Below are positions 1 through 12,708 of a stretch of 64,000 nucleotides of DNA, one piece after another (the first letter of the stretch is position 1; every line of letters begins with the position of its first letter). This stretch comes from Deroplatys truncata (Eukaryota; Arthropoda; Insecta; Mantodea; Mantidae). The DNA is taken from assembly GCA_030765065.1 (NCBI GenBank), contig CM060978.1, positions 109,363,192-109,427,191 of the forward strand. The letters are read 5' to 3'. The notes beneath the pieces are model-generated. The model was not told where the DNA came from and did no database searches. It saw nothing but the letters and a program-made list of their open reading frames with translations. The translations under genes and the position numbers were made by a program.

Positions 1-3000
1 AGTTGACTGCACCGTACATTCCGTAGAAAAGAACTGGAAATACTGTAAAATCCAACTCATCCTAGTGTGACCCAAACCTCTTGGATCAAATTGATACGAT
101 GGCACAGAAGTCCAAACTGAATATTTTGAAAATAAACGTCGATCGGAATGTCCATCTCAAGGCTCAACTATCGTTTAAGAATTAGCGAGTAAAAGAAATA
201 TGTGCTATCCACTTCATTTTTACCTCCAATTCCAAAATCATAGCAACTATGAAACTGCTGTCCATCTACCCGATATATTCACCACATGGCATTTTTTCGC
301 ACACTCCCAAATATTCCTGATGCTTGCTGTGGGGAAAAACAGGTAACTAGTAATCCAATGTCCAGTTTCTCCTTAGTTTTCACTGGAGTTTCTTAAATCT
401 TAAAAACAGTTGAGTGATATGTAATCCAGCGATCATGCTAGTTCTTGAACGGGATACAAAGGTCTCTAAGAGCCTACTTACTAAAAAGAGACCATTCAAG
501 GTTCATAATCATCTTGAAGCGATCTCCAATCTCAATTCAACTATTGGGAGCGAAATCCAAAGAGTTTTGAACATCAGCATCAAATTGGGGTGCGAGGCGC
601 TTCGTCGTCATGTTGTCACATCTTCTCGGAGGAAAAGTGTTATACAGTATACTATAGCACTGGCAGCACATTTTGTGTCCATTCAAACATAGGGCCAAGC
701 AGTTGTGTTTCTTTTTTATTTTTTAAAACGTATTCACTATTCAAGTTTTTGTGTAACTTGAGGTTGTTATTTCTTCAGAATGGTTCTCTATTTAAATAAG
801 TCCAGTTTGTACTACTCTAACGCCTGTATTAATTTAACCCAAGAGATCTGTAAAATAATTATCATACATAACTATTCTCTTTGGAATGTTAGTTAGGCTT
901 TAACATTACACAGCTCGCAGATACGTCTTATTAACCTTAAGACCTCTCTACAGTTCTACAATGCTCAGGAAGCAGCTAGTGTTTTGTTTATGTCAGGATC
1001 ATTCTAATAATCTTAGTAGCGTTTTTAAATATAAGCAGTGCCACTCTCGTTTCTTGCTTTGTTTTAGGATGTGTTAAGCTTCTTACCAGGAAAAGAATCT
1101 CTGAATAGCTGCAGAGTTTTAATATCTTAAGATGTTTTCCTTTTCCCCTTTTCTGACATGTAACTCCTCTTCATAAACGTTAAATGTGTATAAATACCTA
1201 CACCCTTTTCAGTTTCGGAAGTAGCATACGAAACAATATAAAGCTGTGAATGTGTATGTGTGAGTGCGCCTCTTGGTAATAGTTGAAAATGGCGGTTTCC
1301 TGCCATAAAAGCAAGGACGCAGAATAGCTCAGGACAGCTGCTATTCCAGCGAACTCCTTTCAAACATTTTCAGAAAATATTGAAGCTACCTTACTTACCT
1401 TCGGAGTAATCTGCATATTTCATTCTCATAGAAGGGGAAGAGTAGCAATTTTCTGAAAGAGCAAAGCATTTCGAGTGAAGTGATTGTGCTGAAAGCCTGG
1501 AAGTAGTGTAAACCTGAAAGTGTATTTAGAGCGAAAAAAAGAAAAAGAAAAAAACAGACTGAGTGTAAGTGATTGGACTAAGAGTGAATGAATGTACGCT
1601 TTTGGATAAAGAACAAGATACAGTGCGTTGAGTTAAGGCTTGGTGGTTCGAAATGAGATGATGCTGCATTATAAAAGCATTATAGACCTATATACAGGAA
1701 GTATTCTAAGTTTTGTACCTAACAGAAGGGTATGTTAACACGCAACTATAGGCTGCATTTTGCAAATAAAATGCAGGTGTTGCAGAACTAGTTGTTTTCT
1801 CTGGTTTCAAGTATGCCTCCTGAAATAAACATGGTATTTAAATATAAAAAAATGGTTCACTGAATAGAGGATAACTAGTTTTGAGATTAAACTCCATCTC
1901 TTTTGAAAGAAGCTATTGTTAACCACATTTCTTCAAGACGTTATAACAATATTTAGCAGAAGAAAAATGTTTAAGATACATAACTTAAAAGACATGGGTA
2001 TATGAGTACATGCATGTTATACCTACTCGTTGTTTGGAAATTCCTATTACAAACTTCTACCACTTGTGGAGAGGGTTGACTACATCATTTTGAATAGGGA
2101 CCCGTATTCGTAAACATTTATTTCTCATGCTGCAGGTACAAAGATTTCAAATCAAGTGTTTAACCCTTTCGAGCAACCAGATAGAGTGTGATGCTGAGTC
2201 GACTGCACCACCTTTTTTTTGTCCTATGCACTGTTTGATACCGCACATTTACAGTTTTCTGACAAGCATGCTTGCTTTCCTGAATGTTGGTATGACTGCT
2301 TAAAATGTATATTTCAAACTTTTAGAATATGCTCTGTAAGATTTGGCACGGTTGTTTGTAAGTCTTGCACTGTAAAGGAAAAAACAACGGTTAAAAAAAG
2401 TGCATCGTTTTAATGCTTTTATATGCAAGCATCATCTTATTTCACTTAGTTCTGGATCAAGAAAATCATAGGAATTATTTCAATAAATATACACAAATGG
2501 ATCTTTTTTATATGAACAGCACAATTTTATTTCACCCAGAGGCCTGGGTCGTGGCTAGGTGGCAATCGATATATCAGACTTGCAGATAAATTTACTATTT
2601 TGTGGAGACTCATCTTCGGCAATTTTAATGAAGTAGTTAACGATCAGCTCATGCTTTTACGTAAAGACGTCATAGACTCAAAAATATCAATCACTGAAAC
2701 CAGTAGGAAGAACTGCAGGATTTCTCAGTGCACAGTACTTTTTTTGAAATCTGTGATTAATTCACCATATCGTAACTATAATACCCGTTATATTTTAATC
2801 ACTATGTAATAGTAAGCAATCAAAGGTTTTGTTCTAAAGCACTAAATAGTGAGAGCATAAAGGCAGAGTCAGCCTGCATTACCAGACATCCTGTGACGGC
2901 AAGGCTTTAGTTGGGCACATAGCACGAGTTCTGTTTACAATTGATGTTTATACAGAGTGATTATCTGGTCGAGGGCACAAAAGACACACTATAATGTAGT

Positions 3001-3570
3001 TTACGACATTGTAGGATTGTCAGCCCTTATCTCGGCGAAAGATGCCGTAATTATTAGAGGTGAGTTAATCGTAAAACTCCCACAATTCAACTAAGTGGTT
3101 GAATACCAGTCCTTCGCATCCCTCACGGGCTATACAGGGTGCTTCGAAACTGAAAATCTTAAGGACAAGTCTTTGCATATAACGTAATGAAACTTTTGAT
3201 TAAATAAAACAAACATACAGCAATAATAAACTAATAAATAAAAAAATTTTGATAGAGCAATATAAAACATTATGATATAACAAAAGCCGAAGAAAACTGG
3301 AGGATATGTTATGAAAAAAGATATTATAAATATTCGATATTATATGAAGAATTTCAAGAAACATAAAGGAAGCCAAATGTATAAAAGCAAATATTACAAC
3401 AGAATTAACACGAGCTTTTAAAATATGGTGGGGTATTGCAATTTAAAAACATAATGAATGTTACCAAAATTTAACATTCCATAAAATAGCACTGCTTTGG
3501 AAGGGAGATAGTAAACATTAAACCTTCTTAATTCAGTTTATAAGGGTTATGCAAAATTATAAACAAACGA
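1..3570. other. A+T-rich spacer, no gene recognised
   Basis: I see no conserved protein, RNA gene or well-formed transposon in this stretch. Reading frames are short (under 100 codons) and have no recognisable motifs. A short sequence near 3134 (acagggtgcttcgaaa) resembles the start of a mariner-superfamily inverted repeat, but I found no partner end, so it is not called. Confidence 0.6.
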
Positions 3571-3574
3571 TACA

Positions 3575-3770
3575 GAAGAAGAAGCAGAAAAAGAGCAGAG
3601 TGGTTCTAAAATGTTCAATGCTCATACACCCATAATTTATTTAGTCTACAGAAGTACTTGAAAGGAAAGTAAAATATCAGGTACAAATGCATTCATTCAT
3701 TTGGAGAAAACATTCGAGCAACGACGATTATGGAAACTAAAGGATATCAAGAATAAAACAACTTAAGCTC
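3575..3770 (+). pseudogene. Non-LTR retrotransposon reverse transcriptase relic
   Basis: One frame reads EKEQSG at about 3587-3604 and AFIHLEKTFEQRRLWK from 3689. Both are in the same frame and in the order seen in non-LTR reverse transcriptases, where an EEQSGFR-type block precedes the AFIDLEKAFD block of palm motif A. The spacing is also about right. A stop codon lies between the two blocks. The expected catalytic Asp of AFID is His here and the second Asp is Glu, so the fragment is inactive. No FADD-type motif C is visible downstream. The clade (RTE, CR1 or Jockey-like) cannot be fixed by eye. An old 5'- and 3'-truncated copy is the simplest reading. Confidence 0.5.
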
Positions 3771-6384
3771 TTATTCCAAAAATGTCATTAACAGGGGTTA
3801 ATCAAAGGCTGGAACAGTTTTAATGGGAAATGAGTTAAGGCTGTAATACGTAATATTTTTAATTTACACTTAAATTAAATTAAAAGTGAGAGGATGACAC
3901 GAAAATATTTTAACTTAGGTAAATTAAAATGTGCTGTCATGTTATTCGGTTACGGAAGTTACCAAAATAAGGTTTCTTTCGGGGTTTCTCCTTATCTCCA
4001 GAAGAAGACTGTCAATTAGCTGGACTCCGGGCTCATTTGAACATAATTTCACTCGCTTCATTGAAAGAAAAAGAATATTGATTTTTGGGAGAAATTAAAA
4101 AATCAAAAATTAAAGAATCCATAGTATAAAGCTTCTAGCTGCGAAAATGTTTGCTCTACGTGCTCTCTTTAAATAACCTTCAACCTTATTCAGCAAAAGA
4201 GAAAAACGTCTCGACAAGGCATTTATTCTACACGACGATGTTAAGGAAATATCGTATCTATTATATTATCCATTTAATGTTAATTTAATACATATAGCTA
4301 TATGCACGCACTCAGTCTACGAAATCGCTTTGGACAAAGAATGGCGTATGGTGCGATAGCTCCCGAGACAGTTTTGCTGTTTGAAAACTATTTCTTAACC
4401 GTTTTCTCAAAAATTTTGGATTTATAAAAAAAACTATGCTTTTGTTGTGCTTTCTTGATGGACACAGCGCACTTGAATAGATGTGTTAACATTATGTTTG
4501 AACGAAAGGCAGGAACAGGTTAAAAGAGGCATTACTAGGGACTGCACAACAGATTACTCAAATGCTTCCAAATCACAGCTTACTGCTTGCTAAGTGGTGG
4601 CCAAATGAAGGAAGCGTGAGATACTGAAAATCATGCAACCAGGCAAACATGACAATAGCATTTAAAGTACCACGTAAACTTTCTGCTTACGCATTTCCAA
4701 GTCACTAAGCAGTATTTAGGTATTAACTGGCTAATACCGGTATTGTTTATATTATTACACATCAAAAGCTGAATGTTACATTTAAATATATTACCTGTAC
4801 CCAAGATTGAGTGCCCGATAAAGTGCATGTGTACGTCTGCCTTAAAAAAACAAATAGGTTGCCTGTATTTTTCACTTAAATAAACAAGTAGTACTCGATA
4901 CTTCCCATGTTTCTCAAACTTCTTCATATTGAATACTTCCATTTTGTTTCAGTAAAAAATGTGTACTGGGTTTTCAGCAAAATCGTCGAAAAGGACATCC
5001 GTAGTATCAAAAAGCTTGTAAGTCTAAGATATACACACTTCGATCAGGTCTTTCTAAGTTTTATTTAGAAAATAAAAGCTCGTCATAGTTGCTGAACCTT
5101 AAAATTAGCTGATTATGGGCCAGAATGTAATTTTTAAACATGAATACCCGCATGATTGGTAGCGTCTGGTAGCGTCACGGAATGTCTCGGTTATGCAGGC
5201 ACACTCATGATTACTGCTAAGCAATGCCTTCTCGCACTCTGCCACGTAGTTAGTGGGCCATTGCAACAGGCATGTGCGGCAGGAGGAAATATATTGAGAC
5301 AATATATTTTTAAATTTTTATTTTTTCATTTCATAGCACAAAATGTTAGCATATAGAGAAAAGAAAGCATAGTAGGTAAGTGAAACACAAAAATAATATT
5401 TAGACTGTGTAACTGTTGTATTTCTTAAAACTTAGTGGTATTAGTAACACATGTTATACAAAATAAAATGCTTGAACGCCTTCGAAGCTCGGTGACCATA
5501 ACGTTAGGTTCTAACCAGCAGAGTGACGTCTTCTAGTACTAATCCAGTAAATGAAAACCAAACATTTGCATATGGGATGAAGGCCAAACAAGCGGTATGC
5601 TGAGTTTACCGTATAAATTTTCGCGTACTTGATGCAGATAGCACCATCAAGTAACTTAGCTCAGTGAGGTACAATTACCTTAGATTCGTTTCATGGTGAC
5701 TGTAAATATTTGAACTGATTTAAGCAGTGGGTAGGTAATTGTATTAATATTCTCCTGCTATAAACACGTATGCTGACTGTTAATGGCTCATCACACTTAA
5801 GAGCTATAGTCGAGGCCTTTGTTACAAATTAAATGCACTTAGAACGTGAAAAATAATTACAATAAGAGTTGTGGAAAATTTTAGCATCATTTTCCAAAAG
5901 CTTACTTTTTTCAACGCGTTGGCATCATAATAATTGTAACAGATTGAAATAAATAGTATTTTGAGAGAATCATTCAAACACACATGTTAGCCAGTCATTT
6001 ATGCAGTTTTTATACCAAAAGAATAAGTATGCCCTTTATAGTTACGGATACAGTTATAACCCAGTTCACTGACTATTCTATGAGCTTTAATCACAACAAA
6101 TATTAACTGGACTTTGAGAAATTCAAAATTCACAAAGGAATTTTTAGTAGAAAATGAGAAATACGTATTTTATAAATGCGAGGATCTAAAGAATGGATGA
6201 TTTCCCTATGAAACATCCGTTGGGGTAAAGATGTATTTACCTGTGCCCTTCCACAATTGGGTTAGCATTTCTTAAGGCTTTAATTTTCTTCTATTATTAT
6301 ACAATGTGTTGCACATACATATTGTGCAAAAAATTATGTTGCATAAACTAGCAGGAGCCAGTGTTGATTCAGTCTAAGTCCTGA
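3771..6384. other. A+T-rich spacer
   Basis: No gene or RNA recognised. It may include decayed retrotransposon 3' sequence next to the reverse transcriptase relic, but no further motif can be supported. Short frames on both strands show no conserved features. Confidence 0.5.
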
Positions 6385-6562
6385 TCTACTGATGTGCACG
6401 TATCGTCTCTCCTCTAGCTGTGAAGGGGGAGGTGGTCGATCCCCGACCACTGTGTGTTCCGAGTTCTATCTCGGTCATTGGTTGTTTGTGTGATGCAAAT
6501 GTGTGTGGTAGGAGTGCGAACTAATAGATCTAATCAATTAGAAAAACAAAAAAGAAAAAAAT
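6385..6562 (+). mobile_element. Possible tRNA-derived SINE fragment
   Basis: The sequence ggtggtcgatccccgacc at about 6430-6447 resembles a Pol III B box in a T-arm. It is followed by about 90 bp of unrelated body and an A-rich run (aaaaacaaaaaagaaaaaaa type) at about 6541-6560, which would be a SINE tail. No good A box is visible and no second copy in this window confirms it. Confidence 0.3.
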
Positions 6563-8203
6563 AACAGCAATGACAAAAGAAGAGGAGCCAATCCTCCCGT
6601 TTCTATCAGAAGAGCCGTCTTTTCAGTATATCGCCTCGCTGTACAATTAAAGCTGATGAAGTTGTATGCAAATGAGGAGCTTAGGCTGAAAAAAGAGGGA
6701 AAGTTCCTATGACCTTAGGCAACCCAACATACTGCACAATATGTACATTCAACACGAGGTATATGCTGCATACTCATCTCTATATGTGAAGGTTTCAGTA
6801 ATCCCATCCTTTTACTTCTGACAAGATTATTCAAAACCAAAACGCCAGGATATTTTCAATGTTGGAAAGAAGATTTGTCTTTTGCGCGCTTAGTTGGGAT
6901 TTTCTTGCATCTCACCACTTTACGAAGGCGTTCAAGGATGTTTACGTGAACTTTTAGCAGAAATGTTGAATACTGTCATCTAGTAAGAAGTGAAACGTAT
7001 GATGAAGTTGCCAACATTTCTCCTTTATAATCAATGTTGAATGTGGTACCTAAGTATATCACTCAGAATATTGTTTGTATTAACTGTGTGATACAATATA
7101 TGCTGTATATAAAACCATGTGTATCTGCTTACAGTGAAGGCAATAATCACAATAAAAGAAGAGCTGTTTCATGTAACCAGACTATTGTCGCGCATATTCT
7201 GCCTGTCTTTTGTTTTCTGCCTAACATGGATTGTAATATAATATTTTAAAATCTGTGTGTAAATAACTGAACCATGTCATTGCTGTTTATCAACATCTAC
7301 AAACCATCTGTATACTTATATATTATACTTATATATCTGTTAATTATCAAAATGACATTTTGGCACAAAATTTGGCTCTTGAAACAACATACAACGCTTA
7401 TATAAAATGGAAAATTAACTTCTGTGCTCTAAGTGTTTACTGTAATGTGTAATCTCTGTATGTTTCTCACAGTTTCTTACCAACCTTTCACCACAAAGTG
7501 GCGTTATTAGCTCGTAAAATACAACTTTGCTTAAACCAGTGCTGCCATTTTTCTTTAAAATATGTCATTTAAAATGGCAGATATGAGAAAATTAATGGAC
7601 ACTAGGTTACAAAAAGGAATACTAGCAAAAAGAAAAGTATTTGTACAGTGTTCATATTAGCAATGTGTAATGAATGTGAAAGAAACTTGTACAAAATATG
7701 AGGAACGAGTTATTAAACAAAAACTACAACACTGTGTTTAGAAAAACGAGTAAGGGCACAACTGATTTCCCAACCCACCGCAATTTGTTGCGTTGCTAAT
7801 CCTTAGCGTCCTTTGAGTCCTACCCTTCAACTTCATATACAAATTTATTCTGTTGATAGTCTCACAGTATATAACAGCTATACTTCTATACCAGTGTATA
7901 AAAAACACAATAGCAACCTTTGTTTGAAGGTATCTCGCAAGCTACTCTTTCGATTTAAAATCAATGGTAGAAAGCTACGTTGTGAGTGATACGTTACCAC
8001 TTTGTAACCACCAGCTAATTCTCAGCGATCAGGTTCCACGGCAACAATTATTTTACTTATTATATTTATCATAGTAACAGAATTACAACATAATACCTAC
8101 AGTATTGCAATATTCACAATTATTGACGAAATACATATAACAAGATAATGTGTTGATATACTGTTACAATATTTTATTATATAAGTTTGCACATATGAAA
8201 AAC
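6563..8203. other. A+T-rich spacer
   Basis: No gene, RNA or bounded repeat recognised. Short frames only. Confidence 0.5.
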
Positions 8204-8205
8204 TA

Positions 8206-9464
8206 TGAGGGCTGTCCCAGAAGTACCCTAACTAACAAAGAAAACACAAAAATGTTGGGAAAAAGCATCTTTATTTCTCTACATAGTCTCCTTTCAGCTC
8301 GATACACTTTTCCCAGCGATGTTCAAATAGCTTCGATACACTGTTTATAATGAGAACCGTCGAGTTCTGCAAAGTAGCCATCAACTGCAAACTCCTCCTC
8401 TTCATTGTTAACAGATCTTTTACCACCAAGCCATTTCTTCAACTTTGGAAACGAAAATAATCAGAGGGGGCTAAGTCTGGCGAATAGGGTGCATGAGGAT
8501 GCAATTCGAACTTTAACTCATTGATGTTGGCCATGGCGATCTTGATGAAACAAACTTTCTTTTTCGCTAAATGCGTCCGTTTTTGCTTGATTTCATCATT
8601 CAAACGCTGCAATAAGTTTGCATAATACTCGCCATTGATTGCTTTTCCTTTTTTAAGATAATCAATTAAAATTATCCCACGCGCATCCTAAAAAACTGAC
8701 GTCATGACCTTGCCTGCAGATGGAACTGTCTTCGCCTTCTTTGGAGCCGATTCTCCCCTTTCAATCCACTGTTTTGACTGTTCCTTCGTCAGGTGTAAAG
8801 TGATGGACCCATGTTTCATTCATGGTTATGAATCGACACAAAAACTCGGCTCTATTGCAGCGAAACATCGCCAAACACTCGACTGAAAGATCCTCACGAC
8901 GCTGATTTTGTTCCATTGTGAGTAAACGCGGCACTCATCTTGCGCACAGCTTTCTCATGTCTAAATTTTTAGTTAGTGTGCGATGTACAGCACTTTTTGA
9001 AATGCCTACGATGTCTGCTAGCTAGCGTACTTTCGGTCGACGGCCATTCAATACCATTTTGTGGATTTTCTTCACAATTTCTGGCCTGGTCACTTCATTT
9101 GGTCGAACACTGCAATGTTCATCTTGGCAGCTCGTACGTCCTCGCTTAAACTCTGCCACCCAAATTTTACTGTTGTAAACGGAGCAGACTCCCCAGAGTA
9201 GAATCTAGCTCAGCTTTAATATTAGTTGGACTAAAACCTTTCAAATGAAAGTATTGTATCTCATAACAATGGCCAGTTTTATCCATGTTTACAAATTTGC
9301 TGAGAGAGTTCACTACTAATGCCTGCCAAACAATTACTAAACAACGTAGCATCATCAAACTTCAAACTTAAGCTTTATAAGGATGGTACTTTCTACCATA
9401 GTCTCTGTTCGAAACAACAACCACTAGATACACGTCAGGTCGGGTACTTCTGGGACTGCCCTCG
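8206..9464 (-). mobile_element. Full-length mariner transposon with TA target duplication
   Basis: Both ends are visible. The left end reads TGAGGGCTGTCCCAGAAGTA and the right end is its near-perfect inverse (tacttctgggactgccctcg). A TA dinucleotide lies immediately outside each end (8204-8205 and 9465-9466), as expected for a mariner insertion. The length of 1259 bp is normal for the family. The transposase is encoded on the minus strand and is decayed. Nothing appears to have inserted into the copy, which suggests moderate age with inactivation by point mutations and small indels. Confidence 0.92.
8271..9286 (-). pseudogene. Mariner transposase, decayed
   Basis: Mariner transposases cut and paste their own element at TA sites using a D,D34D catalytic triad. 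Reading from 9286, the N-terminus begins MDKTGHCYEIQYFHLKG and is followed by ELDSTLG, the start of the usual helix-turn-helix region. The first catalytic block reads MNETWVHHF (about 8835), where an Asp is expected before ETW, so the first catalytic residue is Asn. The second block reads HQD in a frame shifted from its surroundings (about 8545). The third, YSPDLAPSDYF (about 8480), is intact. The C-terminus ends WEKCIELKGDYVEK and stop at 8271. The span of about 339 codons matches an intact mariner transposase, but several frameshifts and stops break it. A non-functional copy is near certain. Confidence 0.88.
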
Positions 9465-9990
9465 TATGTTAGGTTTTTACAAGTATTCAATGAAAGGCTT
9501 GCAATTTTGAAAGAGTTCCTCCAATGGCCATACTGCCGGCAGTTTTGAATTATACATTGGGACGGTTTCTCTTGTGTTGCAGGTTGTGCATTCAGATGTT
9601 TGATCTTTAGAGAGAATATACGAGGGTGTGTTTGGTATGTCCAGTCGGGATTCTTGTGATGAGTTATCCTGACAGTTTAGGTAGTTGACTGGAGTTGTAG
9701 CTTACTTCATGGAGTTTACATTTGGCGACGCAACCCAAGAGTTTTTCCAAGTCGTGTGGAGAATTTTTCAAATTGGAATGAAATCTTGGAATGAAATTTT
9801 GACTGAGTTAATATCTGAAATGTAACATTTACTACTTTGATGTAACCAAGAAACAGATGAACAAGGTTCATCTTTAAGTTTGTTTGTTTGTTTTTCCCCT
9901 TTTTTCCCAAAAGTAGCTCATTTTATGCCTAAAACAGATAAACCTGAGCTATAATCTTACTTTAAAAATCTGATTATTACATTCACATTA
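9465..9990. other. Spacer between mariner and ACTTTC-family element
   Basis: A short stretch near 9618 (acgagggtgtgtttggta) looks like a mariner-type terminal repeat on its own. No transposase or opposite end was found, so it is left as unexplained spacer. Confidence 0.45.
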
Positions 9991-11166
9991 TTTTCTTTAC
10001 CCCATCATTTATTTTATATAACATCTACAAACTATGCTTCAAAATCGTATTTTTCTCTCTACTTCATGTTAATCGAGATAAACGTTGGCAGAAATAATTT
10101 CATTACATATTTCGTTGTAAGTACAAAGGGAATATAATATGAGACCAAAGCGATAGTCAAATGTTTAAGAGCACGTTGCTATGTTCTGGCCTTGAAATTC
10201 CATATTCTTTCCATAACATCGCAAGAAACAACTGAATGATGATCACTTCAAAAAAATGACGAAGTATTGAAACATTCAATAACAACTGTTATCTCGGAAA
10301 TGGCAAATGACACACAAATGTTATTGTAAATAAATTGTTTTTGAAGAAATTTACTTTTTTGTATCTTTTTGTTTAGTTTAGCTTCCTATAACGGTTAGGT
10401 CATATGAGGCGATGAATGAAGTCGATGAAATGATGCACAAATGAACCCGGGGTATATAGAGCTTAATAAAATTAAATTAAATAAAAATTATTTTAAATAT
10501 CCAGTCATCTCCTACTAAGATATTTCATAAAATTAAAGATAGAAGTCAACCTGGCTCACGCCGGTTTTACCCGACATTCGTATTTTCAGGATAAGGGAAA
10601 CCCCCGGAAAAAGCCTTATCCGGGTAACTCACCTTTCTGAGATTCTTTTGAATATGAGACAGATACACTACCCTCACACAAAAGAGGCGGGTGTCTATCT
10701 CTTATTGTTTACCGGTTGTACAAAATTATGCAAAATTCCTTCCGAATGAAGAGGACTTCACAGGCTATTCCTAGAAAATTCAAAATAATTACACATTTTG
10801 TTTGTTAATATCTTAAACATGTGATGCTTTAATCAAAATCATTAACGGTATTTTTAGAAAAATGAAAAATAACGAAAGACTTTCCATTTAAGGGGTAGTT
10901 TCGGGTACGGCATTTTCTTGAAAATCCTTGTATCCTAGCCTCTTAGCCTAAACATCAAGTTTGGTATTCGTCCGACATTTTGTTTTCGAGTTACGCTGTA
11001 CACAGAAACAGATACACATGCGCAAAAGCGCGCAATAACCCTTTTCTAAAAGTACTTGTTCTTTATTCTGCGGGCCTCAAAATATGTATTTCCTTGAAAT
11101 CTCGATATTGAATTTTTTAGTATAGTGCAATACTTCTCTACCCACTACGTGTGTGCTAGAGAAAGT
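9991..11166 (+). mobile_element. ACTTTC-family TIR element, copy 1, interrupted
   Basis: This stretch aligns by eye along its whole length with the copies at 14.0 and 23.4 kb. Shared landmarks are the 'caagaaacaactgaat' block, a 'tctcggaaatgg' block, the 'gaatgaagaggacttcacag' block, the 'attttcttgaaaatc' block and the 'ctcgatattgaattttt' block near the end. The right end is ctagagaaagt and the left end is a decayed form of actttctctacc. It is longer than its relatives because about 318 bp of foreign sequence (10377-10694) interrupts it. Where other copies have a pure microsatellite (about 10998-11034), this one has a mixed acaca/gcgca tract. No coding capacity is visible. Confidence 0.75.
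10377..10694. mobile_element. Insertion of unknown type inside the ACTTTC copy
   Basis: Alignment with the copies at 14.0 and 23.4 kb breaks here and resumes at 'tctcttattgtttaccgg'. The inserted block includes a more G+C-rich segment at about 10555-10640 (ccggttttacccgac and gggaaacccccggaaaaagc), unlike its A+T-rich host. It could be a SINE body or other short transposon. No tRNA-like boxes or clear duplication were identified. Confidence 0.5.
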
Positions 11167-11548
11167 TAAAAGGTATTCTGTAGTAAAATATTTTACGGAT
11201 ACAGCCATTGCATAGTAATTCTGAACTCTCGTGTTTGAAGCATGGCCGTATTGACCTTTTGAGTTCATCTTCCATAAATGAGTTGCTTAGTATTTTTAGC
11301 GTTATAGGCGGTATATAACGGTAAGTCGAACGCTGACCCGAGACGCACTTCGCCAGCAAGGGCAATTATCAAACTGAAATTTCAGACTCTGTGTTTAGAT
11401 AGGAGGCAGTGGAATAGATGACTTATAAAACTGATTCCATGTAATACTAACATAATACAAACAAATATCCTTGCAAGTAGAATACATTAATTGGCTGGAA
11501 CTTGTAGCACAAATATTTAGGGATTCCACAAGTCCTTAGAAAATCCAG
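11167..11548. other. Short spacer
   Basis: No feature recognised; overlapping short minus-strand frames have no conserved motif. Confidence 0.45.
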
Positions 11549-12708
11549 GAGAGGGCGTTCATAGCATAGAAATAGGTTTGCTTTTAGTAAGCGTCATCTC
11601 TCACTAGACTGCATTTTAAAGTTTCAGCTATATCCTTCACATGGTTTCGTTGTCAACTTGGGTTTATTTAGAAAGATGGAAAGAAATCGAGTTTCATGCG
11701 GTGATTAAATACTTCTATTCAAAAGGAAATAGACCGAATAGACAAAATCCATGTTCTTGACATATCTGCTCCTGTGTTTACGACTGTTTACAATTGGATA
11801 AATGAGTTAAAACGTAGCCGCACGTTCAAATAATGAACACCGTTCGGGATGTCCAATGGAAGCGACTTCCTCCGAAATTATTGACAAAATCCACTATATG
11901 GACTTGAGTAACTGACGAATCAATGTTCGCGACATATGTAGTTGAGGCCACAGGCGTATCACAAAGTGCAGTGTTTTTAGTTTTACGCGAACAATTGGGT
12001 GTGACAAAAATCTAAGCAAGATGGGTGCCACGTTTGCTATCATTGGAGAATAAACGCAATCGTGTGATCGATTTGGTGGCTGGTTTGGCGCTTTTTCGTG
12101 GCAATGCTGACGAGTTTCTGCGTCGATACATAGCTGTGGACGAAACATGGATGAACCACCACATTCAGAGACAAGAACAGTCGAAATAGTGTTTTTTAAA
12201 GGCAAAACGATTCCGAAGAAGGGGAAGACGGTGCACGTCGATTATTTATGGAGAGGCGGAAGACAAATTGAGAGTATTATCGTCGTTATTGCAATGGTTA
12301 AGCGAGGAAATCAAGAAGGAACGTCCTCACTTAGCAAAGAAAAAGATTGTCTTTCACCAAGACAATGCTCGGGTGCGCACCTGAGGAGTTTCGATAGCGA
12401 AAATTATGGAATTAAAAGTAGAATTACTACAACATTTACCATATTCACCAGATTTGACCCTCAGTGCTTTATTTTTTATTTACAAACTTGAAAAAATGCA
12501 TTCAGGTCGAACGAGGCGGTTCATCTCCAAACCAGATGCCTATTTTGAGGAACTTCCGAAATCCTACATTTCGGACGGCTTGAAAAACATTGGAGAAACG
12601 CTGGGAAAAGTGTATCCAGCTAAAAGGTAATTATGTTGAAAAATAAAAGAATATCCAACATAATTTGTTTTTCTATCTTTTTGTAAGAACTTATTGAACG
12701 GCCCCTCG
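11549..12708 (+). mobile_element. Second mariner-type transposon, degraded
   Basis: The right end is well preserved: cttattgaacggcccctcg at 12690-12708, followed by TA. The inverse of this end (cgaggggccgttcaataag) is matched approximately at 11549-11570 (gagagggcgttcatagcata), which I take as the decayed left end. The terminal repeat differs from the element at 8.2 kb, so this is a separate mariner lineage. The plus-strand transposase relic fills the interior. The total length of about 1.16 kb is slightly short, consistent with small internal deletions. Confidence 0.75.
11676..12646 (+). pseudogene. Mariner transposase, second lineage, decayed
   Basis: The N-terminus is recognisable in a mixed frame: an ATG at 11676, then EFHAVIKYFYSKGN. 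The first catalytic block, VDETWMNHH, is intact at about 12137-12163. The second, FHQDNARV, is intact at about 12353. The third reads PYSPDLTLSALFF at about 12441 where SPDLAPSDFF is expected, so the final catalytic Asp is gone. The C-terminus ends WEKCIQLKGNYVEK and stop at 12644-12646, in a frame different from the third block. Several stops and shifts separate the blocks. Together these show a D,D34D mariner transposase that can no longer work. Confidence 0.85.

Noticed and set aside
3120-3160. Terminal repeat-like acagggtgcttcgaaa
   Set aside because: Single occurrence with no matching inverted end.
9610-9640. Solo mariner terminal repeat (acgagggtgtgtttggta)
   Set aside because: No opposite end, TA pair or transposase sequence could be found nearby.
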